NCBI GenBank assembly: GCA_942493035.1
Contig: OW818666.1
Coordinates: forward strand, 2,976,001-3,040,000
Direction: 5' to 3'
Source of the DNA: WRGT01 sp942493035
Lineage (GTDB): Bacteria > Spirochaetota > UBA4802 > UBA5550
DNA: 64,000 bases
This document shows positions 26,996-36,755 of the stretch, in pieces (position 1 is the stretch's first letter; each line of letters begins with the position of its first letter). The position numbers and the translations under genes were made by a program. Under the pieces are notes generated by a model that saw only the letters and a list, made by a program, of their open reading frames with translations, searched no databases and was not told the DNA's origin.

Positions 26996-27023
26996 AGAAT
27001 AATCCTGTTTTTTTATATGTCAA
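26996..27023 (-). promoter_or_regulatory. Promoter of the TPR-lipoprotein operon
   Basis: On the minus strand: TTGACA at 27023-27018, a 16-base spacer and TATTCT at 27001-26996, about 35 bases before the ATG at 26961. Confidence 0.65.
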
Positions 27024-27223
27024 ATAAATAAAATACTCTATGCAGCTTTCCCGCCGGACTCCAGCAGATCTCTTTTTCATTAATCTGACGATTCGCATAT
27101 CAATTAAGACTGCTGCACCGCGATTAAAGTTCTCAATTTTTGTAAATCCTGCTTATTTTACAGCGAATCTGAAAAATAAGTTTGTAATGATATATATAAT
27201 ATGTTATTATATATTTAATCCTT

Positions 27224-27332
27224 TAGCAGTTAACGATTGAATTAGTACTGATCTCATGCTTCGACTCCGCTCAGCCAGCGTTAAAATACACTCACGGAGC
27301 GGAGTCGAAGGGCTCATTTGTTAAATGCTATA
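27224..27332. repeat. MITE-like palindromic element, copy 2
   Basis: Left end TAGCAGTTAACGATTGAATT continuing AGTAC; core CTTCGACTCCGCTCAG pairing with GGAGCGGAGTCGAAG; right end TTTGTTAAATGCTATA. It is shorter than copy 1 (16175) because part of the right arm is missing. Its right end carries TATAAT 25 bases before the receiver-PP2C gene. The rest of the 397-base gap (26962-27223) is AT-rich without a gene. Confidence 0.75.
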
Positions 27333-27358
27333 ATCAAAACAAAACAGTTATAATATAA

Positions 27359-28981
27359 ATGAATTCAGTTTACAATAAACATCTGAAAATTTTAGCGCTG
27401 GATGATGATCCTGTGGCGAGAGAGTATATAAAAATGACTCTTAAAGATCACGGAGAACTGCAGGTTGCAGGAAACAGACAGGAATTCTTCCGCATTTTGA
27501 ATAACTCTGTCCCTGACATTTTCCTCCTGGATGTAACTCTTGAAGACGGGGACGGAATTGACCTCTGCGGCGAACTTAAACAGAACACGGCATTCCGTGA
27601 TTCTTTTTTTATTATGCTTACATCAAGAAGCGATAAAGCGACAATTGAAAAAGCGTATTCAGCCGGTGCGGATGAATATATAAGAAAACCATTTATACAG
27701 TATGAGCTTGTTTCAAAAATTCTTATAATAAAACGGATATTAACAGTGAGGGATACCCTCCGCAATGCGTACCAGACTCAGCTTGATCATAATGTTCAGC
27801 TTTATAAACTGAGTAATTTTGTCAACAGCGGACTAATGGCAAAAGACAGAGAGGAGACTCTTAGAAGCGCTGAAGTTCTGCATTCAATGATAGACTTAAC
27901 CTATATTGAGATTGTTAAAGTCAGAGGGGGTATCCCTCTTAGTGTAATGCAGAAACAGATTGCAAAAGATACACCTGTTATAACTTTTAAAGATTTTGAA
28001 AAAGAGGGATCTATCTTTCAGAATATAAAAAATGAGGTTAAATTCTTCAAAAGCAGAAAGGGGGATATTGAAATTTACAACAACTTCTTTGCTGTAAAAT
28101 TCAATAACGATATCTACGGCTACATCCTGCTTGAACGGCTTGAACCTTTTTCTCAAAATGATAAAGAGATAATTTCACTCTTTCTGGATTATACAAATCT
28201 TCTTAATGAACGGATTTCATCTCAGGGTGAACTATCGCGGAAGAACGAGGAGTATAGAAAAGAGATAGATATAATCAGGCGGCTGGAAGTTTCGAAACTC
28301 CCCGACTTTAAACAGGTTCACGGCTATGATACAGCTTTCGCCTTTATGCCGGCTCAGGAGCTGTCGGGTGATTTTTTCGACGGATTTTTTCTTGATGACG
28401 ACATATATCAGATAATTCTCTGTGATGTCTCCGGACATGGAATTGCTTCATCCTACGTGGGTAATCAGATACGAACCATGTTCAGAGAAAAGTCAACTCC
28501 GGGGAAAAGACCATCCGAAATTGTAAGAGAGATAAATTCTCAGCTTGCGGTTGATCTGAAGGAACTCCGGTATTACTGTACTGCTCAGATTATACAGATT
28601 TACTTTGATACAAACACTATACTCTTTCTATCCGCTGGACATCCTGAAGCAATAGTAAAGAAAAACAATGGACTGGAGATAAATCTTACTAAAAGCAGAA
28701 GTCCCGTGATTGGACTGTTTGAAGATGAAACCTATACCGATGAAATAATTAACATGGAAACGGGTGATATTCTCTTTCTCTACACCGATGGACTGATAGA
28801 GGAACACTCCCCTGACTACAACAGCATGTATGGCCTGAGCCGCGTTGTTGAAAGCCTGAAAAAAGCAGATACAATGACCTCAATCGAAACACTTCATCAC
28901 TGCCTTGGAGACTTTTATGAATTTAACGGATACCGTCCGCAGAATGACGATATAACTCTTATCTGCATAAAAAAAGATTAA
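27359..28981 (+). CDS. Response regulator with PP2C (SpoIIE/RsbU) output
   Basis: This 540-residue cytoplasmic protein has a receiver domain at about residues 8-125 (acidic pair in LALDDDP, phospho-Asp in FLLDVTLEDGDG, Thr/Ser in MLTSRSD, Lys in RKPF). A central linker of about 170 residues resembles a degenerate GAF domain and ends in a coiled coil. A SpoIIE phosphatase follows at about 330-538 (ELSGDFFDG, LCDVSGHGIASS, SAGHPEA, FLYTDGLIEE, NDDITLI). Phosphorylation probably controls dephosphorylation of a STAS protein. No Shine-Dalgarno is visible, and the leader is very AT-rich. It overlaps the convergent 28978 gene by 4 bases. A kinase partner is not adjacent. Confidence 0.9.
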   Translation: MNSVYNKHLKILALDDDPVAREYIKMTLKDHGELQVAGNRQEFFRILNNSVPDIFLLDVTLEDGDGIDLCGELKQNTAFRDSFFIMLTSRSDKATIEKAYSAGADEYIRKPFIQYELVSKILIIKRILTVRDTLRNAYQTQLDHNVQLYKLSNFVNSGLMAKDREETLRSAEVLHSMIDLTYIEIVKVRGGIPLSVMQKQIAKDTPVITFKDFEKEGSIFQNIKNEVKFFKSRKGDIEIYNNFFAVKFNNDIYGYILLERLEPFSQNDKEIISLFLDYTNLLNERISSQGELSRKNEEYRKEIDIIRRLEVSKLPDFKQVHGYDTAFAFMPAQELSGDFFDGFFLDDDIYQIILCDVSGHGIASSYVGNQIRTMFREKSTPGKRPSEIVREINSQLAVDLKELRYYCTAQIIQIYFDTNTILFLSAGHPEAIVKKNNGLEINLTKSRSPVIGLFEDETYTDEIINMETGDILFLYTDGLIEEHSPDYNSMYGLSRVVESLKKADTMTSIETLHHCLGDFYEFNGYRPQNDDITLICIKKD

Positions 28982-29784
28982 ATACTCCTTTTAAAAGCTC
29001 CAAGCCTGAAGTCAGCAATTATATCAACAGCATACTCTTTAACTTTAAAAACCGCGCCATATCCCGTAAGATCTCTGAAATAATCGATTACCCTTTTTTT
29101 TCTCTCCTCTTCTATAAAAAGTTTTTCGAATGTTACGGGATAATTCCACTCATCCCTTCCGGAGTCGATAATGCCGTCACAGAAATCTATAATATCATGG
29201 AGAAGAAATGCGCTCTCTTTAAGATAGTCGTTGCTGTCCTTTTCAATTTCGATATCTTTGACACCATTTCTATTGAGCATCAGAATATGATCTGCTATAC
29301 GTTTCGGATGAAGATTCCCTCTCGGCTCTGCAAGGAATAAAAGACGGTCCTCCAGCGCATTGATACTGTTTTTCAGTCTGCTGTCGGAGATTACTATTCT
29401 CATTATTGGAAAAATCTCCGCTGAAAAAAATGAAAGGGCTCCGTATAGATATGAAATCTCCAGTCCGCACTTCGGATGAAAAAAAAGCTGAGGATATTTT
29501 TTTATACGTGCGGTATTCTCTTCAAGAATTTTATCAACCTCTTTTGAGAAGGTGTTCTCTTTTGCCTTCTTTTTCTTTTCGTAACGGTCTTTCAGCTTTT
29601 CAAAATTTGAAATCTCCGCAAGTATAAAACCCTCCATATTCATCCGGCTTTTGATAGCAGCCGAAAGTCTCTCATCAAATGCGTTGAGATCAAACCACTT
29701 GGGGCTGTGTTTATCTGAATACTCTTTATATCTATCGCGGATCTTTTTGATTAGTTCATTTACTTCATCTCTATTAATAGCCAT
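28978..29784 (-). CDS. Conserved-looking hypothetical protein
   Basis: This 268-residue soluble protein has no signal peptide or membrane span. The N-terminal third is highly charged and helical (ELIKKIRDRYKEYSDKHSPK, FEKLKDRYEKKKKAKEN). The middle contains YPQLFFHPKCGLEISYLYGA and LHPKRIADHILMLNRNG. The C-terminal part ends DYFRDLTGYGAVFKV...ADFRLGAFKRS. I do not recognise a family. Its 3' end overlaps the receiver-PP2C gene by 4 bases in convergent orientation, and the HD-GYP gene starts upstream on the same strand, so it sits among signalling genes. Confidence 0.65.
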   Translation of the reverse strand: MAINRDEVNELIKKIRDRYKEYSDKHSPKWFDLNAFDERLSAAIKSRMNMEGFILAEISNFEKLKDRYEKKKKAKENTFSKEVDKILEENTARIKKYPQLFFHPKCGLEISYLYGALSFFSAEIFPIMRIVISDSRLKNSINALEDRLLFLAEPRGNLHPKRIADHILMLNRNGVKDIEIEKDSNDYLKESAFLLHDIIDFCDGIIDSGRDEWNYPVTFEKLFIEEERKKRVIDYFRDLTGYGAVFKVKEYAVDIIADFRLGAFKRSI

Positions 29785-29897
29785 TTGATTACCCGCTGGA
29801 TGTTTTATGAATGGTTATGGTGATTTTATTTTTTAAGTGAACGTCGGGGTATTGTCAAGAAAAATACTCAACTGATGTGATTCAGGCACCGCGGGTT

Positions 29898-31157
29898 TTA
29901 TATGTCCGTGATAAACTCTTTGTATTCAGCAGCAATTTCATTTTCAGCTTCCAGTCGGATCTGATTCAGCTGATCAACGTTAACAGAAAGTTTTTCAACA
30001 ATGAATCCATCCAGAGCATTTTGCTTAACCATATGTCTCATAATAGCAAGAGAGTCATCCGGAGACAGGCCTGCCCTGTAAGGCCTGTCTTCTGTCAGGG
30101 CTGTAAATATATCTGAAACAGCGACAATCCGCTCTCCCTGAGTTATTTCATCTTCCTTGTAATGAAAAGGGTAACCGTTGCCGTTAAGGCGTTCATGGTG
30201 GTTCGCGGCCCACCTTGTAATAGTTTCAAATCCTTCAATACCAGAAAGGAGTTCGTAAGTATGAAATGAGTGCCTCCGCATGATATTCCATTCATCATCT
30301 GAAAGAGGTGAAGGTTTTTCCAGTATCTCCGAGGATACGGCAAGTTTACCCAGATCATGCAGTAGCCCGGAGATTCGTATAAGTCTGCAATTCTCATCAT
30401 CCATGCCGGCATGTCCGGCGAGTACGGTTGCAATACGCGAAACCCTGCTCGAATGAACAGCAGTGAATTCGCTCCTGAAATCGATTACTCTGCCGAAAAG
30501 TTTTGCGAACTCAAAAAGATGATCGATATCGAGAAACATTTTCCATTTTTTCATTCGGGACTCCAAATACCTATTAATATGATTCCCGGAAATTGTAAAC
30601 CAGAATGATTCTTTTTTAGAAACCGAAAGAAAAGCATCAACCGCTTCCCGGTAGAAAAGAGTTCCGGAAGCCGGCTTGATTAATTCAGTAATAAATCTGG
30701 CTTGTGAAATAATATCGGTATCATTTTTAATAAGTATGGATATTCTGTCTGCAAGATGAAGAACACCGCTTTCAAATGCGATCTTGCGGCTGATATCATC
30801 CCGGTCCAGCTGATTCACATTAAAATGGTGATACCTTATAAGCGGGGCTACGTCTGACAGCGGACTGAAACTTTTCACATGCCTGTAGCCGAGTTCGGCA
30901 TGTTTCTGTACATCATTAACCTCAAAGGAGAGAAGATTAAGACGCTCCTTCAAAGATAATGCTCCAATATCATGGAGGGATCCAGCGATAATGATTCTGA
31001 TTACATCATTCTGGTCATATCTCAGCTCTTCCATTATTAAAGCGGCAATAGCTGCGACTTTTTTATTATGGTTAGATAAAGTAGGACTAACCATGTCTAT
31101 CGCATTTGACAGGCAGACAACCATGTCATACATCGGTATATGGAATTTCGTCTTCAT
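29898..31157 (-). CDS. Tandem HD / HD-GYP phosphohydrolase
   Basis: This 419-residue cytoplasmic protein has two HD-superfamily domains. The first (about residues 15-190) has AGSLHDIGAL, KHAELGYRH and IRYHH. The second (about 215-400) has the full HD-GYP set: AVHSSRVSRIA, GLLHDLGKLAV, MRRHSFHTYELL, NHHERLNGNGYP, VAVSDIFTALTEDRPYR. HD-GYP enzymes hydrolyse cyclic di-GMP. Both halves keep HD residues, so the first may also bind metal. No sensory domain is fused, so the protein may be constitutive or controlled by partners. AAGG lies 10 bases before the ATG. Confidence 0.9.
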   Translation of the reverse strand: MKTKFHIPMYDMVVCLSNAIDMVSPTLSNHNKKVAAIAALIMEELRYDQNDVIRIIIAGSLHDIGALSLKERLNLLSFEVNDVQKHAELGYRHVKSFSPLSDVAPLIRYHHFNVNQLDRDDISRKIAFESGVLHLADRISILIKNDTDIISQARFITELIKPASGTLFYREAVDAFLSVSKKESFWFTISGNHINRYLESRMKKWKMFLDIDHLFEFAKLFGRVIDFRSEFTAVHSSRVSRIATVLAGHAGMDDENCRLIRISGLLHDLGKLAVSSEILEKPSPLSDDEWNIMRRHSFHTYELLSGIEGFETITRWAANHHERLNGNGYPFHYKEDEITQGERIVAVSDIFTALTEDRPYRAGLSPDDSLAIMRHMVKQNALDGFIVEKLSVNVDQLNQIRLEAENEIAAEYKEFITDI

Positions 31158-31252
31158 ATTATTATTACCTTGATACCAGTTAAAAGTATATATGAAGTTA
31201 CGGCAACTTTTTTTCGATTACACTGATGAAATAGGGTGAATGCTCAACACCA

Positions 31253-31399
31253 ACCCTATCCGCCCTATCGGGCACCTTTCGTCGAGTGCAAATTGTGCGT
31301 CCTGCACGCATTCGACACTAGAACATCCTGTCTGTGTGTCGAGCTGGACACGATGTCCAAATAAAGCTCGACTGATGGCCAGAGGCCTGAGGGGGCGGA
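31253..31399. repeat. CCGCCC-type composite repeat
   Basis: CCCTATCCGCCC TAT CGGGC, then CACCTTTCGTCGAGTGC, GTGC-GTCCT-GCAC, GAACATCCTGTC, GAGC-TGGACACGATGTCCA-..GCTC, then GGCCAGAGGCC and GAGGGGGCGG. It ends 10 bases beyond the stop of the 31409 gene. It is closest in composition to 49697-49855. Confidence 0.7.
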
Positions 31400-31408
31400 A
31401 GTCCTAAC

Positions 31409-32056
31409 CTACCGGTTTTCTCCCGCAGCATACTGTACTGCAATTTTTGTGAGTTCGGAAGAATTTTCTATGGAGAGTTTTTCGCGTATTTTTCTTCTGT
31501 GACTCTCCATTGTATTTATATTGATATTAAGTCTTTTTGCGATTTCATTGCGTTTGTAGCCTTTTCCGATAAGCTGGAATACTTCAAGTTCTCTTCCACT
31601 TAGAAGGTGTATATTAATCTTCCTGCTATCCTGTGATCCGTAAATATGCTTTGTTGCTATTTTATTTGATATTGAACTGCTGAGATAAACTCTATTATCC
31701 ATAACAGCTTCAATAGCAGACATTATATTTTCAGCAGCCTCCGCTTTGGCTATGTAGCCTTTTGCTCCGGCTTTGATAGATTTTTCAGCATATAGAGTTC
31801 CGTCATCCATAGACATTACAAGTATTTTAATATTAGGGAATCTCCCTTTTACAGCTCCAACAAGTTCTATTCCATCTATATTCCCTTTCAGCTCTACATC
31901 AACAATTACAAGTTCAGGTTCAGTTTCAGAAATTATTTTTATTGCGGTATTGGCATCCTCCGCTTCACCGCATACAGTGAAACCGGCATCATCCTCCAAT
32001 ATACTCTTAAGCCCTTTCCGTACAACAGGGTGATCATCAACAAGCACTATCTTCAT
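31409..32056 (-). CDS. NarL/FixJ-family response regulator
   Basis: This 215-residue DNA-binding response regulator has a receiver at about residues 1-120 (LVDDHP, phospho-Asp in VIVDVEL, MSMDD, AKAEA) and a LuxR-type helix-turn-helix at about 148-210 (LSGRELEVFQLIGKGYKRNE, then LNININTMESHRRKIREKL). The Thr/Ser position reads MSMDD and the conserved Lys reads YIAKAE, both usual for the family. GGAGG lies 6 bases before the ATG. The next gene upstream (32212) encodes a HisKA_3 kinase, the standard partner of this regulator class. The 155-base gap between them holds an inverted repeat at 32167-32209. Confidence 0.93.
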   Translation of the reverse strand: MKIVLVDDHPVVRKGLKSILEDDAGFTVCGEAEDANTAIKIISETEPELVIVDVELKGNIDGIELVGAVKGRFPNIKILVMSMDDGTLYAEKSIKAGAKGYIAKAEAAENIMSAIEAVMDNRVYLSSSISNKIATKHIYGSQDSRKINIHLLSGRELEVFQLIGKGYKRNEIAKRLNININTMESHRRKIREKLSIENSSELTKIAVQYAAGENR

Positions 32057-32166
32057 ATATCCTCCTCACCCTAATCCTTTCCGCATCATTATGCAGCACC
32101 AAATGCCCAGCCCCCTAAAAACCGGAAATCCCGTATCAATAATACTCACACTACACCAGATCTGAC

Positions 32167-32209
32167 AATCACACGTTCGTGTATTTATTTTTAACACGAA
32201 TGTGTGATT
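32167..32209. repeat. CACGAACGTG-type inverted repeat
   Basis: AATCACACGTTCGTGT and ACACGAATGTGTGATT are 16-base arms with one mismatch around an AT-rich 11-base loop. It begins 2 bases after the stop of 32212..33996. Related elements are at 46165, 51146 and 54722. Confidence 0.75.
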
Positions 32210-32211
32210 TC

Positions 32212-33996
32212 TTATGGTACTTTTACCGAGACTACAAATCCAGTATCTTCATTATTATACGCTGCGAATTCACCACCGATAAGATCTGACCGGTACTTCA
32301 TTATGCTCAGACCAAAACCATTATCATTTTTAGCAGCATCGTATCCGCATCCGTCATCACGGACAGACAGATCTAAACCGGCTGAATTATCAACTGTTAT
32401 ATATATATTTTTTGCGCCGCTATGCTTTACCGCGTTATTCACAGCCTCCTGTGTTATACGGTACAGCTGAGATGAAACAAAATCATCACGAATATCGATT
32501 GAACCATATGATTCAACTTCACAATTTATGTTAAATATATCTCTGGTGCTTATTGCAAGCTGATCAAGCGCCAGAAGAAGCGTATTATGCTGTATATTGA
32601 CCAGAGGAAGACCCCGCGTAATCTGCCGGCAGACCATAGTAGCATCCCGCACCAGACTTGAAATTTCACTAATCCGGTCTGTCAAAGCAGGAGCAGTACC
32701 GGCGAGCTGATTACTTACTGTTTTAAGCATAAAACTTGCACCGGTAAGTATCTGACCAAGACTGTCGTGAAGTTCATGACCAATTTTCCGGCGTTCACGT
32801 TCACTTATTTCAATTACCTCTCGTTCAAGTTTTCTTAATTCATCACGTGCAAGAAAAAGTTCAATAATTTTTCCGGTTCTTTCAGCTACAGTATCCAGAA
32901 AACCTTCATCCTTTTCGTCAAAAAAATCTTCACCACAGACTATTTCATCGTTTTTATAACCTATCAAAATACGGCCCGTATTGTTCCCGCCGATTATAAG
33001 TCCGCGCTCTATAACATGATCTGAACCTGTAAATTCTGAAGAAAGATACTCACTCCCCTCATATGAAATAACGGCAAAAGAACAGTGCGGATAACTCAAA
33101 GCCTGAGGGATATGCTTTACAACTTCAGAGAGTACCCGATCCAGGCTCCCGCTGTTGCCCTCCATAATCCTTGAAATATTATACAGACAGTTGAGCTCTC
33201 TCAAAAGTTTTTCTTTTTCAATCAATAAACTGTTCAGCTGTTCCTCGGATTTTTTGCGGAAGGTTATATCCGTAAGCAGCCCCTTGAATCCCTGAAATTC
33301 ACCATTAATATAAACAGGACTGATTGATGATCTGAACCAGACAATATCCCCAGTTTTTTTAATCCATTTATACTCTTCAAAAAATGATCCTCCGCCGACA
33401 ATCACTTCGAACTGTTCTCTTGCTTTTGGAACATCATCTTTCGCTATAAATTCATGAAAAGAACGGCCTATAACATCCTCTGGCGCAAAATCGGTATAAT
33501 GCTTAACTCGCGGACTTATATAAGTGAAAATACCTTTTGCATTTATAGAAAATATTATATCACTAATATCCTCCACCAGGCTTCTGAATTTATCTTCACT
33601 CTCCCGGGTCTTCTCATGCGCCTCATAAAGATCCAATACCATTTCGATTGATGAGAGGAGTACGTACTCACCTGTATTTTTCAAAGCATAACCGTAACGG
33701 GTTACCTTCCTGACCTTCTCAACCATTTCACGTTCTACATGAGCAGTCAGAAAAAGAACCGGTACATTTTTTTTCGACAGAATTTCCTGAGCGGCCTTAT
33801 TCCCGTCAATATCACCGCCAAGATCTATATCCATTAATATAAGATCAATTTTATTATTCAGAGCTACATCGATAGCTTTAGCACCGCTCATTGCTGTCAG
33901 TACAGTATATCCGTTTCTCTCAAGCATCATCCTGCCTGCCAGGCCGGTGACAGCATCATCCTCAACAAGCAGAATTACTTTATTTTCAGAATTCAC
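32212..33996 (-). CDS. Receiver-PAS-GAF-like histidine kinase (HisKA_3 type)
   Basis: This 594-residue soluble hybrid kinase has a receiver at residues 5-125 (LLVEDDA, phospho-Asp 56 in LILMDIDLGG, FLTAH) and a PAS domain at about 137-250. A GAF-like region occupies about 265-385, a HisKA_3 dimerisation helix carries His407 or His410 (ERRKIGHELHDSLGQ), and a HATPase_c sits at about 485-590 (N-box QEAVNNAVKHSG, G1 DDGCGYD, G2 GFGLSIM). HisKA_3 kinases phosphorylate NarL/FixJ regulators, and one is encoded directly downstream. Its start overlaps the previous kinase gene by 4 bases (ATGA), so the two kinases and the regulator form one operon. Confidence 0.92.
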   Translation of the reverse strand: MNSENKVILLVEDDAVTGLAGRMMLERNGYTVLTAMSGAKAIDVALNNKIDLILMDIDLGGDIDGNKAAQEILSKKNVPVLFLTAHVEREMVEKVRKVTRYGYALKNTGEYVLLSSIEMVLDLYEAHEKTRESEDKFRSLVEDISDIIFSINAKGIFTYISPRVKHYTDFAPEDVIGRSFHEFIAKDDVPKAREQFEVIVGGGSFFEEYKWIKKTGDIVWFRSSISPVYINGEFQGFKGLLTDITFRKKSEEQLNSLLIEKEKLLRELNCLYNISRIMEGNSGSLDRVLSEVVKHIPQALSYPHCSFAVISYEGSEYLSSEFTGSDHVIERGLIIGGNNTGRILIGYKNDEIVCGEDFFDEKDEGFLDTVAERTGKIIELFLARDELRKLEREVIEISERERRKIGHELHDSLGQILTGASFMLKTVSNQLAGTAPALTDRISEISSLVRDATMVCRQITRGLPLVNIQHNTLLLALDQLAISTRDIFNINCEVESYGSIDIRDDFVSSQLYRITQEAVNNAVKHSGAKNIYITVDNSAGLDLSVRDDGCGYDAAKNDNGFGLSIMKYRSDLIGGEFAAYNNEDTGFVVSVKVP

Positions 33997-36527
33997 TTAG
34001 TACGTCCTGCTGAAAACAAAACTCCACTATCCGGATTAAGCCAGTGTTTAAGAAGCTCATCAATCTCTCTGATCTTTATAGGTTTTGATATATAATCATT
34101 CATCCCGGCCTTTATACACTTTTCCCTGTCTCCGTCCATAGCATGCGCGGTGAGAGCGATGATAAGTATATCGGGATTAATCACACCGGAATTCCCGTGC
34201 CGTATCTCTGCAGTTGTCTGAAATCCGTCCATATCCGGCATCTGACAATCCATTAAAACCGCACTATACTCTTTCCGCCTCAGCGCTTCGAGACATTCAA
34301 ATCCGTTAACAGCTAAATCAATTTTATATCCGAGTTTTTTCAGCATGGAATTTGCTACAAACTGATTGGTTTTATTATCTTCAACAAGAAGTATTTCGGC
34401 TGATTCAATATCCGCATGGTTCCCGTTTAAATTTTCTGATTCATTAATTGTATTCTGCGGCCGGTTCTGCTTTTCAAGAACTATTGTAAACCAGAAATGA
34501 GAACCCTGATGCTCTCTGCTCTCAACACCAATCTCGCCCCCCATGAGTTCCACAATCTTTTTTGAGATGGCAAGCCCAAGCCCTGTTCCTCCGAATTTTC
34601 TATTCATGCCGGCGTCAACCTGTGTAAACGGAATAAAAAGATTATTAATATGCTCTTCGGGAATTCCAACACCTGTATCGGTAATATCAAATTTAAGTTT
34701 AACTGAATTTTCATGATCTTCTGCAACACTTATATTCAGGTCAATTTTTCCTGTTTCTGTAAATTTAACAGCATTGTGCGACAGATTGGTTACAACCTGC
34801 CTTATACGTCCCGAATCACCGGTAAGTGAACATGGAGCAGCATCATCTATTTTAAAATTGAATACAATATTTTTCTTAGCCGCTTTGACGGCCAGCATTT
34901 CAACTATATCATACATTGCTGTCTGAAGATTAAAATTATGCAGATCAAGTTCAAATTTATCAGATTCCACTTTTGACAGATCAAGAATCTGATTAATTAT
35001 CGCAAGGAGATTGTCTCCGCTGCTCTGCATAATTTCTATAAACCTCTTCTGCTCAGGAGTAATTTCGGTATCAAGCAGCAGGCTTATTATACCAACTATT
35101 CCGTTCATCGGGGTACGGATTTCATGACTCATATTGGCGAGGAACTGACTCTTGGCAATGTTTGCAGCCTCAGCTGCTATTGCAAATTCATGTGCCCGGT
35201 CAAGGGCTGCTTCCAGCTGTTTATTTGTTTCTATCAGTTCATCTTCAGCCATCTTTCTTGCTGTTATATCAATAACAGATATCATTCCAGCCGGTTTTCC
35301 GTTAAACTCGATGGAGTTACCTTTTAATGAAACCCATTTTTTTATCCCGTCTTTTGCTGTAATTGAAAACTCATAGGACATGCTGAAATTTTCAGACAAC
35401 TGACGCATTAAGGCCCTTTCGCGGACTATGGGCTGATATTCGGGATCAACGAAATCCCAGAAATTCATATTATAAAGTTCATCAACAGTATACCCTGATA
35501 TCTCTTCACCAATGGGATTTGTGTAGACCCATTTGTTCCCCTGATGAATCATTATCGCAACCGGTGATGATTCAGTTAAAGTTCTGAACTTCTCCTCGCT
35601 CTCATAGAGCGAATTATTTGTAGAAATAAGTTCTTCATTGGCAGCCTCAAGCTCCTCAAGTGTAGCATGAAGTTCCTCGTTTAAAGCGGCATACTCCAGG
35701 TTCTTTTTCTGTAGATCATCTTCAGCCAGTTTCCTCTCCGTTATATCTTCGGCAACTCCGGCATAACGGAAAACATTCCCGTTCTTATCATAAACAGGAT
35801 TACTCCGTGCGCCGATCCACCGGGTTTCTCCATCATCACGAACAATGCGGTATTCATACTCTACAGGCAGATGTTCCATTTTCATCGTCTTATGGATTTT
35901 TATTACGCGGTCTCTGTCATCGGGATGAACAATTTCGCTGAAAGACCATGGGTTATCGTAAAAACTCCGGCAGGAACGACCCCACACTTTTTCGTAGGCA
36001 GGGCTTACATATATGATTGAATCATCTTTTATATCACGAAGCCAGAAAATTTCATTCATACTCTCTGTCAGCTGGTGAAAATTTGCTTCACTGGTTTCTA
36101 TTCTTTTTCCCGATTCAAAAAGTTCAATTGCCATTTCAATTGAAGAAATTAAAAGGTGCTCACCGGAACCTTTTAAAACATAACCGTACCGGGTGATAGA
36201 TTTAACCTGTTCAATAATATCTTTTCCTGTATGGCTGGTAAGAAAAATAATCGGAAGGTCTCTTATCTCCAGAATTTTTTTGGAAGTTTCAGCTCCATTC
36301 ATTCCGGAACCCAGATTAAGGTCGATAAGAACAAGATCCAGCTCTTCATTGTTTTTAACTGCATCAATGGCCTGCTCACCGCTTGAAACTGCCAGAACTT
36401 CATAACCGTTTTTTTTAAGCATTGCAGATTCGGTCAGAGCTATAATTATCTCATCCTCAACAATCAGCAGCTTTTTATTTTTCACGTTTTCCATTTCTGT
36501 TTCCATGTTATCAAGCCATGTACCCAT
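33993..36527 (-). CDS. Hybrid histidine kinase (receiver-PAS-PAS-HisKA-HATPase-receiver)
   Basis: This 844-residue soluble kinase has an N-terminal receiver at about residues 18-135 (LIVEDEI, Asp69 in LVLIDLNLGSG). Two PAS/PAC domains lie at about 150-275 and 315-430, separated by a coiled coil. HisKA follows at about 455-525 with His in FLANMSHEIRTPMNG, HATPase_c at about 570-690 (DTGVGIPEEH, GGTGLGLAIS), and a C-terminal receiver at about 705-825 (LLVEDNKTNQ, VLMDCQMPDMDG, IALTAHA, SKPI). The C-terminal receiver is typical of phosphorelay hybrids. The ATG at 36527 has no clear ribosome site; in-frame ATGs at 36506 and 36494 precede the receiver and are alternatives. It overlaps the next kinase gene by 4 bases. 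Confidence 0.92.
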   Translation of the reverse strand: MGTWLDNMETEMENVKNKKLLIVEDEIIIALTESAMLKKNGYEVLAVSSGEQAIDAVKNNEELDLVLIDLNLGSGMNGAETSKKILEIRDLPIIFLTSHTGKDIIEQVKSITRYGYVLKGSGEHLLISSIEMAIELFESGKRIETSEANFHQLTESMNEIFWLRDIKDDSIIYVSPAYEKVWGRSCRSFYDNPWSFSEIVHPDDRDRVIKIHKTMKMEHLPVEYEYRIVRDDGETRWIGARSNPVYDKNGNVFRYAGVAEDITERKLAEDDLQKKNLEYAALNEELHATLEELEAANEELISTNNSLYESEEKFRTLTESSPVAIMIHQGNKWVYTNPIGEEISGYTVDELYNMNFWDFVDPEYQPIVRERALMRQLSENFSMSYEFSITAKDGIKKWVSLKGNSIEFNGKPAGMISVIDITARKMAEDELIETNKQLEAALDRAHEFAIAAEAANIAKSQFLANMSHEIRTPMNGIVGIISLLLDTEITPEQKRFIEIMQSSGDNLLAIINQILDLSKVESDKFELDLHNFNLQTAMYDIVEMLAVKAAKKNIVFNFKIDDAAPCSLTGDSGRIRQVVTNLSHNAVKFTETGKIDLNISVAEDHENSVKLKFDITDTGVGIPEEHINNLFIPFTQVDAGMNRKFGGTGLGLAISKKIVELMGGEIGVESREHQGSHFWFTIVLEKQNRPQNTINESENLNGNHADIESAEILLVEDNKTNQFVANSMLKKLGYKIDLAVNGFECLEALRRKEYSAVLMDCQMPDMDGFQTTAEIRHGNSGVINPDILIIALTAHAMDGDREKCIKAGMNDYISKPIKIREIDELLKHWLNPDSGVLFSAGRTK

Positions 36528-36571
36528 CAGATACTACAAATAAGACTATTTCTATCAGATCAAAATCCTTC

Positions 36572-36687
36572 GCCCCCTAAATCCCCCGGTAGGGGACTTG
36601 AAGATAATATTCGCGAATTGTTTATTAAAAGACTTTATTATTTATCACCATCTTCTTTCAAGTCCACCTCCGGGGGATTTAGGGGGC
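36572..36687. repeat. Large inverted repeat with CCCCCTAAATCCCCC arms
   Basis: 30-base arms (GCCCCCTAAATCCCCCGG.. and its mirror ..CCGGGGGATTTAGGGGGC) carry three mismatches and enclose 56 bases of AT-rich DNA. It lies between cheA and the hybrid kinase gene and has the form of a non-autonomous mobile element or terminator. Confidence 0.75.
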
Positions 36688-36755
36688 CTTCCCTGAAGGA
36701 TTATTTCTTCTCATAAAAATCCGGCCAGTAACAAACTAACCGGTAATTCGGGTTG

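Noticed and set aside
36572..36687. Insertion sequence
   Set aside because: The arms enclose only 56 AT-rich bases with no transposase; it is at most a non-autonomous element.
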